Assembly (NCBI GenBank): GCA_963969345.1
Contig: OZ017768.1
Location: 434,001 to 498,000, forward strand
DNA length: 64,000 nucleotides
Direction: 5' to 3'
Origin: Turbatrix aceti
Taxonomy: Eukaryota; Nematoda; Chromadorea; Rhabditida; Panagrolaimidae
The notes under the pieces are model-generated. The model saw only the letters and a program-made list of their open reading frames with translations, did not search any database and was not told the origin of the DNA. The translations under genes were made by a program, and so were the position numbers. Shown one piece after another: positions 1 to 13,299 of this stretch. Each line of letters opens with the position of its first letter. The first letter of the stretch is position 1.

Positions 1-1000
1 CTCCACTATGACAAGAATTACTTGTCGACAAAAAAAATTAGTTATAATTCGTTATGTATTTATTTCTTTATTTATTTCACTGTTGCTCACATCAGTGGTT
101 AGTTATCAAGCTTTTAGTTTATTATTAGTAAATATTGTTTGGCGAATAAAGAATTCCGTACTTTGTTCATGCACACGGAAGTATTTATTTACATGATAAT
201 GTTTTCAATTCTTTTTAGTTCGCGTCAATTTTTTTTAATGTTCACATGCGATTATTTTCCAAATGATCTATTATATTTGACAATATTTTAGAAACAGTTA
301 TTTAGAAAATAACACAAAATTCTTGTATGCTTTTTCTGAACAGCAACTAATCAAATTAACAATTTTTTGCGAACATCTAGGTTGTTCAGCGTCACTTCAC
401 GTTAACAGGTTTAGTTAAAAGGTCGCTTGTCAAATTAACACTATGCAAACGAAAAATGTTAATTGTCGTTCTTTTATATTAAAAACCCTTACAATTATAG
501 TAAAAAGGACAACCAAGGATGAACGTTTTTTCAGACGCTCATCAGTCAATCTAATCTGATTGCGATTAATGTGTGAACGAGAACGGCTTGTCAAGGTTTT
601 CTGCTAATAGTTTCCGACATTGTATCAGTGTGTGTTAGGCATAAAGTTGTTCGGTGAGGACTAAAGTGCACAAAAATGGGTAATTTAAAAAAAAAGTCGC
701 GTCCTACTATTTTTTTTTTGCTCTCTTTCACGTTAAACTAGAAGAATGTATTTTTTTGGTTGTTAAACCGAAGAAAAAAAATGAGGGCACTGCGAAAAAA
801 AAATTGCGAATACGGTAGCTCATTGCAATACACCATACATCGAGATGAAAAAAGTTGGCATTGCAAAAGCATGTTGTACGATTTTGACTCAACAGAAAAC
901 GTGAAAAATCGTTTAGTTACAATAAAACAAAACACAATGTAGAAAAATGAACGAAAAGGAGATTAACAAAGCAAATTCGCTATCGACAACTTGGCGACGA
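1..1000. other. AT-rich intergenic DNA
   Basis: No coding region is supported here. The sequence is AT-rich with homopolymer A and T runs. Short open frames have neither codon-usage character nor splice context. Confidence 0.6.
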
Positions 1001-1080
1001 CGACGCTAACTGATTGGCGACCAACGGCAAAGAGAGGCAGGTAGCTACAATTGACGGCCCCCTCTTTGACGCACAAAATG
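1000..1080 (+). mobile_element. Degenerate fragment of a non-LTR retrotransposon 3' end
   Basis: The stretch around 1036-1075 contains GGCAGGTAGCTACAATTGAC, a diverged copy of the motif in the better-preserved element end at about 1230-1260. In one frame it reads QVATIDG followed by PLF, matching QVATIDGALF of that copy. It therefore looks like a second, older fragment of the same family lying just upstream. Confidence 0.5.
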
Positions 1081-1145
1081 ATTATGTAAATATGAGCTAG
1101 TACGAAAAAGCGTATGAAAAAGAGAAAAAAAAGAAACGATTGATT

Positions 1146-1330
1146 CATTCGTCCGCCAGGCCACCCTCCGAGGCGATGGACCGACGACTTTGCGGCCTTC
1201 CAGAACGCTCCTGCTAAGGACTACGACGTGGCGCAGGTAGCTACGATTGACGGCGCCCTTTTCGTGCAATCTCGATACTCATCATTGTCTCTCTAATTTT
1301 GTAATGAGTCGTTTATTACAAAATTATAAA
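1146..1330 (+). mobile_element. 3' end of a non-LTR (RTE/Jockey-like) retrotransposon, 5'-truncated
   Basis: The frame ending in the stop codon at 1294-1296 reads PPRRWTDDFAAFQ, then QVATIDGALFVQSRYS. A GR/PP-x-RW-x-DD motif shortly before the stop is typical of the C-terminus of non-LTR retrotransposon polyproteins. The same sequence occurs in reverse at 25,803-26,085, where it ends in a short tandem TAAAG tail, and a 3'-UTR-only copy lies at 31,080-31,165. Seen: the dispersed copies with a shared 3' end. Known: 5' truncation is usual for non-LTR elements. Inferred: the superfamily. Confidence 0.65.
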
Positions 1331-2086
1331 AACTAAAAACTAAAAGTAACAAATCACAAACACAAAAAAAATTTCGAAAAAATCAATGTTATATCGGAAA
1401 ATTTTGCTAATTCGGTACGATTGCTTCAATTACAAGGTTCGGTGCTAACATCGATTTTTAGTTTTTAATAATTGCCGTGCGTTTTCAATGTAATAAATAA
1501 ATTAGAAGTTTTTTTTTGTTAGCATTTTTTTCATATCTTTTACAATTATTTATTTTGTTCTTATTTACGTTATTTACGTAATCGAAACACAAACCCCAGA
1601 ATCTGTCTGGAAATAGAAATGCCGCCAGACATGCTTTCCGTGCCACACCATTTATCAGCTACCGTAAGACCTGTGATTTCTTAAAAAAGAAAGTAAATAC
1701 GATACTTTTTGCTTACTCCCCCATTTTACATTAAAAAAAAACAAATGCGGGAATAACATGCCGTGATATAATAGATAAGGGTACAAAAGCACAGAGCATG
1801 AAAATAAAATAAGCAAGTCAAATCCAATAAAAAGACAAAAGATTACCGTATTTTGCGTTAACCGATCACTAAACATAAAATGATCTCGGTCATTCTTAGA
1901 TGATTAGGAAAATATATTTTTATATAAAAGACAAAAGGAAGTACTTGCCATAAAAGGATTATTGGTTGGTGAAATAAAATTATTTTAAGGAAATTAAATA
2001 TTGAAAGTACAAATGTGCTGAAAAACACCAAAGATCCCCAGAAGGTTCAAAGGCTCTCAAAACGGCCCGTTCGGCCCGGTTATCTG
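1331..2086. other. AT-rich intergenic DNA
   Basis: I see no gene or clear repeat. The DNA is AT-rich with runs of A and T. Confidence 0.55.
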
Positions 2087-2535
2087 CAGTGTTGTCGGGC
2101 AACCCGCCCCGAAACCCCATCCGACCCGGAACCGGAACCGGAACCGGAACCAAAATTCCCGGGTTTCGTGTCGGGTTACCTAAAGTTCGGGTTTCGGTTC
2201 CGGGTTTCGGGTCGGGTAACCCGAAATTCGGGTTTCGGGTCCCGACGAACCTGAAAAAAAAACGCAAAATTCAAACAAAAACGTACCAAAGTACACATTT
2301 TTTGCTTAAAAATATTGTATACATTTAAATGAAATATTGTATACAAACATTCAAATATACAAAAGAAAAGCACATTTTGTCTATTTTTTTTCACATTTTT
2401 TTCTATATCTGTTTTTCACCACAAAAAATAGATTTTTTTGTTGAATACTCGAAGTTTTTGGTTATTTTGGTTCCGGTCGGGTTTCGGGTCGGGTTTTCGA
2501 CTCGGGTTACCCTAATTCAGGGTTTCGTATCCAGT
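2087..2535. repeat. CCCGAA/TTCGGG-rich repeat with a hAT-like left end, truncated
   Basis: The repeat begins at 2087 with CAGTGTTGTCGGG, the same terminus as the intact element at 16,927-17,158. It continues with imperfect tandem GGAACC and TTCGGG units to about 2250. After an AT-rich interval, more TTCGGG units occur at about 2465-2535. I could not find the matching right terminus CCCGACAACACTG, so this copy looks broken or diverged on the right side. Long open frames here are artefacts of the simple repeat. Confidence 0.6.
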
Positions 2536-5319
2536 ATTGAAAAAAAATATTGTAGAGCAAAAACGCGTCTCCCCATCACCAAGCGAACAAATGAATAAAA
2601 GTGCAGATAAAAAGACTGAAGTTGTTTTTCACCTCCAAGGGGAATGTACTTTTGCGTCTGTCCGTGCACTTTTAAAGGGGGTTGTCCTCCAGTATACAGC
2701 TAAAAAAAATACATGCACTTTTACAGAGCTACAGATAAGATACAAGAGTGCGTTCCAATTTTTCCGTTCATTTTTTTCAGCAACGATAGGTGAGCTTTTT
2801 TTGTTTGTCGGCATTCATTTAAATACCCTATCCTTACCGTTGTTTTTTAAGGTTTAAATAGCAGTTCAGAAGTGCGAATCGGCGCTTGCTATTGAGTTGT
2901 TTTTGGTAGACTTCATAAATAACTTTTTTGAATGTATTCAATAAAATATAAGTTAAAATATTTTGATTCGTTTTTACGTTTATATTATTAAACGTGTATA
3001 TACACACATGCATGTATGAATATCTTAAAATTGTTGTTAGGTATTATATATAAATGTTTTTTTAAATTGTTGATATGTGTTCATTGTTATCCAAAATCTC
3101 TCATGCATTATGACCAAAAACATTTGTTCTGTAAAAAACGATGATTTGTTTTAACATTTGTACTTTGTGTAACCAAAAAATATATTTCTTTGGTACACGT
3201 GCAGCTACCGTAATTCAGTCTAATTAAAGATGTCAACAACATGCGACGGACTCCTTAATCTTTTTCTGTTTTCTCGCAAGAGAAAATGCAATCGCACAAA
3301 TGTTGTTTGCTGAAAAGACTATTCATCCCATATTAAAAAGTACCGCTTTTGCATTATATCGTCATGCTGAGTTGTTTAGATACAGTATTCCCTAAAGACA
3401 ATTGATGATGATGTTATTGGTTAGGGGGTTCAACAAGAACTAGAAACATGTAGCCGTAAGTGATTATAAAAATAAATGTTTATGATAACTCATCATCACA
3501 ATCTTTTGATAATAAATTTCTACAACAACATGCAATTCGGGAAATAGCGCATTGTTATTTGTTTTAACCAAAGAGAACGCTGATTCATCCTTATATTTGG
3601 ATGACACATTTGTCAGTCATTTTGTTACGACAATCACACGTTTGATGAGTCACAGTCATGGGCATGACGAATCTTAAAAAATGTTTTTTTTTACATTTAA
3701 AATAGTGTTTGCAATATCTGCATTTTTTTTATTCAGGCATTGTATGTAAAAATAATTTATGCAATACAACCAAATTATTTGAAAAACATTTGAAATTTCC
3801 TGTCAAAGGTTTACATGTAAATTCAATATATGCGTGAAGTTCTGTACTCCGAAGGATGGCAGTTACGTATACAATTCGGATATGTAGGTCGATCACGTGA
3901 CAGTGAAACGCGTTCATTACCGAAAAGTGATGAGTCAACCATTGAAAAATAATCATGCGGTAAGCATTACAATAGCCGTACTTTGAAGTTTGATAAGTGC
4001 TGTAATAAAAATCTACAATGGAAATAACCTGTTCATTGTAGTGTTGTATGTATGATATGGTGCGTACGAGTTAGAGAATAAATAAATAAATGAAAATGGA
4101 AATAACCTAAATAGGAAACCACTTGATAACATTCAACGTAAAAAAACGACTTCCAGGGTTACGGTGGTTGGAAAAAACCTTTCAAGGGAACCAATGTTTT
4201 TATTCTGCATATTTTTTCGGGCGTTGTCAGATCAAGCGACTACCTAATAGAATATGTCCTGAGAAAAGGGTTTCGATATAAAGGAAGAGATAATTTTTAA
4301 CAAAACTTGTTGTGATGAATGAGAAATCTTAAAATACTTATAAATATAACAAAAAAATAACTTTTATCCCCGTGATAATTATTCCGCATCTTGACATTCC
4401 GGTGAGACACGTTAGTGATGTCTGGTACATCCATACGCTACATTGTTATAACTTATAATAATCAATTCACACATCATCAAGTCTGTTACGAATCTTCCAG
4501 ACAAGTCCGCATTTTCTCTGTATTCGTTATCCACGACGTCTTATCGAGCGCGCAGATTATTATCTCACGTGACCAGACAAAAACGACATGTTTAACACAA
4601 ATGTACATATTTCATTTCTTGTGTCCGATTTAAGCCTATACAGTGCTTCTTAAAATTTTTCAAACCCAACAGATTTTGATGCTGATGTTTTTATCAAATT
4701 GGAAAAACTATTTGGAGTGCAATCAGAAAATACAAACCATAAACCCTGCAGAACTAAGTAACTAATCCGTTTACAGGAAAAAATGGAAAACAGGCTAATT
4801 TATGCTTAATCTAATGTGGAAAAGTTGTTTTAAAATGCCTGAGACGCTAGTTGGGTTTCACTCAAATGATAAATCACATTTTTGATGCCATTAAAAAGAA
4901 AATCATGTCAAAAACGAATAAAAACATTTAGATATGTTTTCCCTTTAACGTTTTTTTGCTTAACTGTTGATTTTCTGAAATTGGGATTTATAATACCATA
5001 AGAAATAGATTTCAATCGTAAACACATTCAGGCATTTCAATAAAAAAAATTCAATGCAAATATGTAGTCACAACGAATGACACAAAAAATTTGCAATGAA
5101 CAAAAACAAAATTTAGCACAGAACGGGCTTTGAGAAACGATCTCAGTCAATTGATCCCGGATTCATTCACTGGTAAACATTGTAATTCATCAGCAGCCGC
5201 AAAGAAAATTCATGCAAATTATCACTTGACGGACTGCATCGTGCCGTCTATCTCAGATTGCCGTCATTTCTCTTGTTGTTTCTTCACACTGACTCTTCCC
5301 CCCTTCTCTCGTTTGCATC
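2536..5319. other. Long AT-rich intergenic stretch
   Basis: Nothing here reaches the level of a gene. Small open frames (for example about 2537-2857 and 3729-3956) lack recognisable protein features and compositional support. The last 200 bases contain the probable promoter and 5' leader of the PH-domain gene. Confidence 0.5.
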
Positions 5320-7181
5320 ATGACGGGCAAGATTGCAATGCAAGCCGAAGTGCGACTGACCACGGAGTCCAGCAAGGGTTTTTACCATGTATGTTTTTTT
5401 TCTAAGTAGCAAAGTGTACCAAAACAGCTTCCAGGAATCGACAATGCCCAATCCACTCATCTTCAGCCAGTCAAAACGTATCCTCAGCGCCATCTGCGGC
5501 ATCAAAATCACGAAACGTGGCACGCTGTTCAACAGGCGTTCAACCTGGCTGGAGCGGACCGTCGTGCTTCATCCCAAGTCTGGCACGCTTTTTGTTTACA
5601 TGTCCGACAAAAAGGGATTTGCTCTTCGCATTTGTACAGCCCATATCGTAACCATGTCGGTTGTCAAAAACAAGGCAAGCCATCCGAAGGCCCATGACTC
5701 GCACGCCGTCATGCTCATCAAGTTCACCTTTGGCGATCTGCTTCTCCAGCTGCCGGTTGCTGACCGACAAAAGTGGTACGAGAGCTTGCTTGATGCCCAC
5801 CAGGTTGGACAGCCGGTGAGCAGCATTGGAGGATCGGAGAGAACCCCTACGGACAGAAAAACCGGTGAGTTAAAATTTTTGCCTTTTGGCTCCAGCCGCA
5901 AAAAACATTTCATGTTTACAGAACGTTTACCAGTACATAATATGTATTAAGGGGGTGTAATTGTATCACCAAAAATTCATCACGCTATATTTTTTTTCAA
6001 ATTGACAAAATTGCAGGAAATTTCTCTCGTATTCAAAAATTGTACTTTTTAGTTTCCGCCTAAAAAGTACGAAGTAAGTATGTACACATTTGTCTACCAA
6101 AAGACAGGAAGTAAGCGTCTCCAGAAAAATCTTGACTATGCATTGCCATAATCCTTTTTGATAACAGAATAATCAGACACACGGTCAGAGATTGAAAGAA
6201 TTGAGCACGATGTTCATGAGCGGATTAATTTTTTCGCTTGTATGCCTTTAATAACTGTTGTTTTTGTATGATCACAGATCAGGCATCGTAATATTCTTTT
6301 ACAAAGTTGTAGAAATGCCGAAAATTGTACTTTTGACAAACAGTTTATCTTCGAAAATTATACTTTTTGAGAGCAAGGTACAATGTGATTAGTAACATTT
6401 TTTCTCTGCGCTGATTACAAACAAAAAACATTTCTAACACTACATCTGGCATTTTGTATCTGCACACAATGTGAAAACATTCACATAAGGGCAAATATTG
6501 AATGAAGTGAGCTTGATGTTATTGGCGAATAAGCCTTTCCAATAGTCATTTTTGGATGACATTTAATTTATTTTGCAAGAACATTATATGATTTACAGTA
6601 CAGCATAGACAATCTGGCGTTCCAGCATAATAAAGACAATGTGGAACGCAACCCATTGATTTTTTTAGAGATTGTAACTTGAGCAAAATACACGTGAGAG
6701 CAAAATATAATACATTTGTCAAAAAGATTTTTAGTGAAAAAAATATACAAAAAAGTAATAAATGAAAAATGAAGAATAACTTTTTGAGTCTTCTAACATG
6801 TCCATTTTGAATTCAGCCCGGCAACTGACCATCCGTCGTCGATCCAAGCGTCTCCAATCGAATGCGACGCCAAGTGCGATTTCGCTCTTCGAATTCAACA
6901 TGTCTAAGACCGATCCTGCAGTGTCCATGTGCACGGATCTTGCATTGCTGTCCACTGCTTTAGTGCCCAGAAAAATGGTCTCTGCTCCGACAACGACAGC
7001 TCAGATGTCCTTGATGCCGGCTTTGACTGCGATGGTCAGATTTCCGGAAGAAGCCCCTGTGCCCATTGTCACAATGCCGGATGACGAAGACACCAACGAT
7101 TCTGTGCTTGGCTCGCATGATGATATTTACCGTAACCCGGATGAACGTATCTTCCGTCGTCGCAAGCTTCGTAGCGAGTAA
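5320..7181 (+). CDS. Small PH-domain protein
   Basis: Three exons fit: 5320-5388, 5435-5864 and 6817-7181, with introns of 46 and 952 nt and GTATGT and GTGAGT donors. The phases agree and the CDS is 864 nt (287 aa). Residues about 48-142 look like a pleckstrin-homology domain: it starts KRGTLFNRRSTWLERTVVL, has a middle strand FTFGDLLLQLPV, and ends in the helix DRQKWYESLLDAH with the near-invariant PH tryptophan. The C-terminal third is low in structure, with basic patches (IRRRSKR near its start, FRRRKLR at the end) and an acidic DDEDTND segment. PH domains bind phosphoinositides or proteins at membranes; ligand and pathway cannot be told here, and I do not recognise an ortholog. An AATAAA follows 99 bp after the stop. 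The first exon is short and its start ATG at 5320 is inferred. Confidence 0.72.
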
Positions 7182-7279
7182 AAAAATGAATGAATGCCGT
7201 TCTTGTACTGACACCTATCGCACAATACATTTTTTTGTGAGGATTACAGTTTTAAAATCTTCCTTTCCTGCAGAGGATA

Positions 7280-7285
7280 AATAAA
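7280..7285 (+). terminator. Polyadenylation signal of the PH-domain gene
   Basis: A canonical AATAAA lies 99 bp after the stop codon at 7179-7181, followed by T-rich sequence. Confidence 0.6.
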
Positions 7286-7289
7286 CGTA

Positions 7290-8751
7290 GCACTCATAAT
7301 TTTTTGTTATTTATTATACATCAGCTGTTGCGCAAATGTCGGGGGCTACCGTAGACCGAACGCCAGCACATTAGTCGTACTCCCCAGTACCAAGCACAAA
7401 CGTCAGAAACACAAAAAATAAGATGTTTGTATTTTTCTGTATTAACAGCCCAAGACTACAGTATCACTTGTATAGTCAAAAAATATTATTTTGATAGATA
7501 TTATAAGTATCAATCATCAAAAAAACCGTGTTCAGCAAATCTTCCGATTACTTTACCAATCGTCGGATGTATTTGTAATTTTCATCGAAAAAACATAAGA
7601 ATTAGCATTCCTCACCGAATTAAATGGAAAAAAAACCGATTTGACGGGATACTTTTTCAAATCCAATTTTACGTCAAATCGGATTTTTGGATTTTGTTTT
7701 ATATTGGACATGCCGGGGTTTAAAGAATATAAATTCATATGATTACTAAGATACAATAACGGCAACAACATTTTTGACTAAATACTCTGACGTAGTAAAT
7801 ATTGAAAAAACATTTTATTACGGTATTCCTAACTGCTCAACTTTGTTTTCAGTGGCTTTATTCATTGTGTTTTTGAGTCATGTCTAATAATTCTACCGTA
7901 CCCGCCATACGTGTGATCTTCATGAGCTTCATCAACATCAGAAAATGAACAAAACTCTATATTTCGTCAATATAAAAAATTGTTTGTTAACCTTTCGTAA
8001 TGTTTATTTTTGAATTTCTTCGAAGCACGAGAAAGTGAAGAATGAGTAAATATCACATTCTGCAAAACAGGTGCCAACAATAACGCAAGTATACACCAAG
8101 GTTAAAATTCAAGAGGGAATTCAAAGTACTTCAAAAACTAGACACAAACAACGAAATAAATAATATTTCAAAAAGTCAGACAAAACGCTTCAAATGTTAG
8201 TTATGACATATGTAATTATATTTTGAAGTTCATGGCAAAAAACAGTATGCAAGAAAAACTATGAGGTCTTTAAAATGTTTGCGAAACGATTTCCAGCGTG
8301 GGGATGTGCAATAATGTAAAATAAATGGAAAAATTTCATTCGTCTTTATAGAAAACATTTATATTTTTATAAAAACAAGGCCCCTGAATTTACAAAAATC
8401 AGTATCAAATAAGGGGAACATGAAAGATTTAAAAAATATTGCCATGCCCCGTTCATGAGCAGAAACAAAGCAAAATCTCAAAAAAGACTATAGGCGTCTT
8501 TGATGTAGTATCAAACCATAACTACGGAGCTCGAAAAACATTTTTTCAACGTGTAAAAGCAAAACTCTTCTAAAAAACAACATTTTGACACTTTCACAAA
8601 GTGGAGGGTTCTCAACACGAAATTTCGCTGGAAATTCACGTTGCAACGTCGCTTATTTTCTTCCGATTCGCGTGTCATTTCTCTTTCGTTCATCCACGTT
8701 TCGCGTGCCTTTCTATGTAGTCAACGTATTTCAAGAAAAAACACAGTACGT
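7290..8751. other. Intergenic AT-rich DNA
   Basis: No gene is supported. The last 150 bases before 8752 are more GC-balanced and probably hold the 5' leader of the golgin gene. Confidence 0.5.
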
Positions 8752-11700
8752 ATGTCGGGTGAAGAAGAATCCGCGATCGGTGTCGTCACGGGTGTGGGGA
8801 GTGATACCGAGACTCCCCCGGTGCTCATTCCAGAGCCTGTCAAGTTACAGTCGCATCCACCGTCCAAGGTTGGCTTCTTTTTCTCTTGCATGTTTTAGCA
8901 TTTGATTGATTTAGTTGGATTCCTTGCCGAGGGATGAACTCGTTAGATTGCTTCGAAAACAGACACTCGCGCTCAAGGAGGCGAAAAAAGTCGGCGACGA
9001 GCAGAGAGAACGCGCGAACAAGCTCGAAGATGAGCTGGCAAAAGCAGTCGCCAGCACGCCGTCTAACGAGTTGATCACTTTTGAGTTGAATGACTACAAA
9101 AACAGTTGTCAGGCGCTTAAGAAGCAGCTGGAGAAGGAAAAGGAAGCTCAGGTGCAGAAGGACGAGCTCGTTCGGGATCTCACGAACCGAAACGACGAGC
9201 TCTTAAGGCTTAACGCTGAGGCTGGAGAACATCTTCGTGAGGCCAGACAGCAGGCTACGAAGCGGGAGAAGGAAGTAGCAGGTTAGTCTCACTTCAATGC
9301 CTTACTGAATGTTTTTATAAAAATTAAAAATTTTAGAGCACAAAATTCTGGTCGAAGAAAACAGTAAAGAAGCACAATCTTTGGCGCTACAAGCGCAGCA
9401 AATTCGAGCGGAATATGACCTTGAAATTGCCCAGCTGACGAGCAAGGTGAAGCTGCACAGGGAAGAAAGCGAGCATTATCAGCGGCTCTCCGGTGACCGG
9501 GGATCCGAGATACGTCGTCTTCGAGGAGAGCTTGACCTCCTACAACGCCGTTTCGATGACCTCCAGACCGAACACGCAACTTTCAAAGAACGCGCAGAGT
9601 ACGCACTGAAACTCAGAATTCCTGACGCTTCGGAGGGAGCTGACTCTGGACGTCATGAAATCGATGAACTCATCCGGTCCCTACGATCTAGGAATGACAA
9701 GATCGCTCAGATAACGTGAGTTTTATTTTGGGAAAACAAAAATTTGTTGAGATTAAAAGAGTTCAACTCAACACTAAAAAATTTTTAATTAAAATTAGAA
9801 ATCAACTTTTAACATAAATTGAACTTGGTGTAATAGTATTTTTGGAACATGCTTTCACCAAAAACTGTAAAAAAAACATTTTTGTGCGATTTTTTTGTCA
9901 GACGCCGCGCATTTATTTCTTGCTTATGAAAGGCTGCTCGATGTGACTATACGAGCTATCAATGACAGGGTGGCGAAACGAGATTGCAACCCGCGAGAAA
10001 ATCTCCGCAAATTCGTCCCGCTAGCTCGTATAGAAATTGCCTGAAAAGTCATTGTCATTGTTTGTTAGTGAAAAATGCGACATTTGGCGATTTGTCAATC
10101 GATTTAAAAAATTATGAATGCAGTAAAAAAGTTTATTTCTCAGAGAATTGCTACAGATTTAAAATCGAAAACAAATGTAATAAATAATTAATAAATTTAA
10201 CGCAAATCGCGATGCCCATATTGACTGTCATATTTTTTGTTGATAATTGTCTAATTAATCTGTCTTACGGTAAAATAAGACAATCATTTTTTTATGGCAC
10301 CTTTTTCATCATCATTAAAATCTGTTTTCTTGGTTGTATTTTTATTTATCATATATTTAACCTGTGACAGTGACGGCACTTAAGCTGGGATTACTTTTTT
10401 GTTTTAATGAGAATTCTTATTTTTCTTTTTTTTGCTACTGTAGCGTTCAAATGCTGTCTCCAGCCCACGTTCACTGCTGTCTATATTGTTAATGACAGAC
10501 GTAATCTCCCTTTCCTGTAATTTGAAAACTAAATATCTGCCGATGAGGCGAAAGGTCACGTTTTTTACCTTTGCACATCCAAGATACGCTTTTTTTGCAT
10601 GAGTGTCTAAAAGTTATTTTTTCCCCGGGCTCTCTTGCATAATCTCCACTTCCTGTTAGCTGTTAATTGAGGTAAGTGGTAATTTCCCCTACTTGACGTC
10701 CTTAAGCCGGATAAAGATGTCAGAAAATTGTACCTTTCAAAATAGAGCGCTATCCTTTTATTATGTCAAATTACTTTTTTTCATTGACGAAATTGTGTTT
10801 TTTGATCATAATTTCGTAATGTTATATTCATTTGTCTGAAACCGAATGAATGGTTGTTTTTCGAAGGAAATTTTTTTATGCAAAATTTTAGGAGTTCAAT
10901 TTCGGAAAAAAATGTGATTTTTTAAAATGAAAAAAAACAAAAAATTTTGTAGACTTGAATTTTTGATTGAAAACAATTTTTTTGATCTTTGTGCTTGGTC
11001 ATTTTTACCATTGAAATTATTATTCAGCGTTCGAGCTGTTAAAAAAATTTTCGAGGAATAATTTTTTGTATTTGTTTTTAAAAAAGAAAATTAATTTTGT
11101 GGGCGAACTAAAAAAACAATGCCACTAAAATGCATGATTAAAAATACTAAAGAAACAACAAAGGTGTCACGAAAACGCCAAAAGTTTTATATTTGACCAC
11201 AAAAAATTATATTTTGACACAATTTTAGTTTCCTTCTTTTGCATTGCAATTTCTTTTGCGAGATGTATTTTTTTGTACGAACAATTTAGTAAACAAAGTA
11301 AATTTTAAAAAAAAGTTTTTTTGCAGTGAAAGATGTTCATTCCTCGAAGAAGAACTTCGCTCAACGCAGTATCACGCTCAAAACTTGAAAACCGAGCTCG
11401 AAGACGCAACCGCGACGCTATCCACTCTCAGGACGAGAAGCATGGATGAAAAGCGTCGCGTTGAGAGTGATTTTGAGTTTCGTCTGCGACAGGCGCTTAC
11501 CGATAAGGATATTCTGCAGAAACAACTCAGCAGAACCATTGAACAGTTTTCTGCTGAAAAAGAAAAACTTGCACAGAATTTTGACACACAAACTGCAGAG
11601 CTTGTCGAGCAGAACAAGGCACTTCAGGTGGGAGAAGGCAAAAAAAATTTACGAAAATAATGTTTTCCAATTTTAGACCCGTGTCGAAGAATACCGAGCT

Positions 11701-12463
11701 CTTGCCCTAAACATCCCGGACTCGGTACCCTCCACTCCGGCCACGGCAGCAGTATCATCCGTTCGCCTTTCTCTCTCCGGACCCACCGCGAGCAGCAACT
11801 CGACTTTCCGCCGGCCCATCGAGCCTCCGATCAACTTTTCAGCGCCTCGCTTCGACTCTCAACCCGGACTGGCCTACGAAAATGATGAAGACGATCTTCG
11901 GAGCCTCGCCGACGTCATCGCCACTCGGCCTGATCAACTGGACCCGCGCAGGGTCGGTCAATCACTCGGCGACCATCTGCTGTACTCGAGGACGTCGAAC
12001 GATGCATTTGTCTCTATCGAAGACTACGACTCGGTCAACAAACAACTGGATCATACCCGGGACCTTCTCAACGACATGGAAGACACCAATGCCAAACTTG
12101 CCGAACAGGTGAAAATTCTGAAGGAAGAGATCCGGCGTCTTGAGAGGAATTTGGAAAGACAAGAGCACGCAAAAAACTCCGAGTACCTGAAGAACGTCGT
12201 CATGAAGTACCTTGCGCCTCCGAAGGTGAATGACGAGCGACAACAGCTTTTGCCTGTACTGACGACGATGCTGAGGCTCTCGCCGGAGGAGATTGCGTCC
12301 ATCAAGGCTTTCATTGAAGGTGATTGGTTTTTGTCACCCATAAAAGTGTTTCGTTTGTTTTTACATTTTTTCCTATTTTTCAGGTTCACAAAATTCGATG
12401 ATTGCCGGAGATGATAACTCAACGCAAGGATGGAGCAGCTATCTCTGGAATGGCTTATCGTAA
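8752..12463 (+). CDS. GRIP-domain golgin (trans-Golgi coiled-coil protein)
   Basis: Six exons join in phase: 8752-8868, 8915-9281, 9337-9715, 11327-11627, 11677-12319 and 12384-12463. Total is 1887 nt, 628 aa. Introns are 46, 55, 1611, 49 and 64 nt. Residues about 40-390 are almost continuous heptad-type coiled coil (for example ELVRLLRKQTLALKEAKK). A Ser/Pro-rich linker follows (about 395-450), then another coiled coil, and then a GRIP domain at about 553-600 with SEYLKNVVMKYL and LPVLTTMLRLSPEE. Known: GRIP domains bind ARL1 and place golgins on the trans-Golgi, where they tether vesicles. The aromatic C-terminal tail WSSYLWNGLS recalls GCC-type golgins, but the protein is much shorter than GCC185, so the exact ortholog (GCC1 or GCC2 type) is left open. 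The 1.6-kb intron contains only AT-rich sequence. Confidence 0.85.
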
Positions 12464-12676
12464 AAGTTTGAAGCCAGTCATCTCCGTACATTTGTACAAA
12501 AAAAACATGAAAACTTCACTCCCCGATGCAATAATTTTGATGCCGTTTGCCTTTTCATCTACGCAACAAGTTTGATGTCGGCAGCAGCGTTCAACCTAAA
12601 TGTATTCTTTCTGGTTTATGCGGTTTTGACTTCATTTCACTTTGCTTTTTTTGATGCCGACGACGCCAGAGGTACA

Positions 12677-12682
12677 AATAAA
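12677..12682 (+). terminator. Polyadenylation signal of the golgin gene
   Basis: AATAAA lies about 215 bp after the golgin stop codon (12461-12463). No other gene intervenes. Confidence 0.45.
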
Positions 12683-12689
12683 TCATGGG

Positions 12690-13299
12690 GCCTTAATTTA
12701 TTTTTCCAGAACTTCTTCACATTTTCTGTATACTGTTTGTAGGGGGTCTTACCCTTGTTTCCCTGGAACACACACTATGGGACGTGCTCATTTTTGTCTG
12801 CTGGCTTTTTTGTTTTCCACTGCACAAATCATAATGGGTATGATCTTTTTGTCTTTATTCACGATGGATTTTTTGGCACCTTAAGGGAAGGGAAAGTAAC
12901 ATAAATATGTATTGCTTCGTCCATAAAAATTATATAGAGGAAATAAAGTTTTTTTTTAATGAAGAGATGATGAAATGATGCGATCAGATTAGGTGGCATT
13001 TGTTCGCAGTTTTTGCGACGCGTAAAAAATGGCCACATTAAAACTAATAAAATTTGCGTTTTACTAAAAAAACTAAAACCAGTCACATGCTTGTTTTAAA
13101 GTAATTTACAAAAAAAAGCAAATATATATATACACAATACCCGTTATTGCATATGTTAAAAAAACACCTGCATGTTGATGAATTTTACAGGTTACTAGTG
13201 TAGAACATAACAATATTTCGGTATTCACAGCTTTATTCTCATTAACTGCAAACATTGCAGTGTTTTAAAAATTAAACGTAAAGGTCTTTTTTCAAAACT
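12690..13299. other. Intergenic DNA before the chemoreceptor pair
   Basis: No gene is supported. Short open frames at about 12,642-13,086 on both strands look random. Confidence 0.5.

Noticed and set aside
8..196. 62-codon open frame at the window start
   Set aside because: AT-rich, hydrophobic by composition, no supporting signal.
2015..2394. Pro/Glu- and Arg/Val-rich open frames
   Set aside because: Translations of the CCCGAA/TTCGGG simple repeat, not genes.
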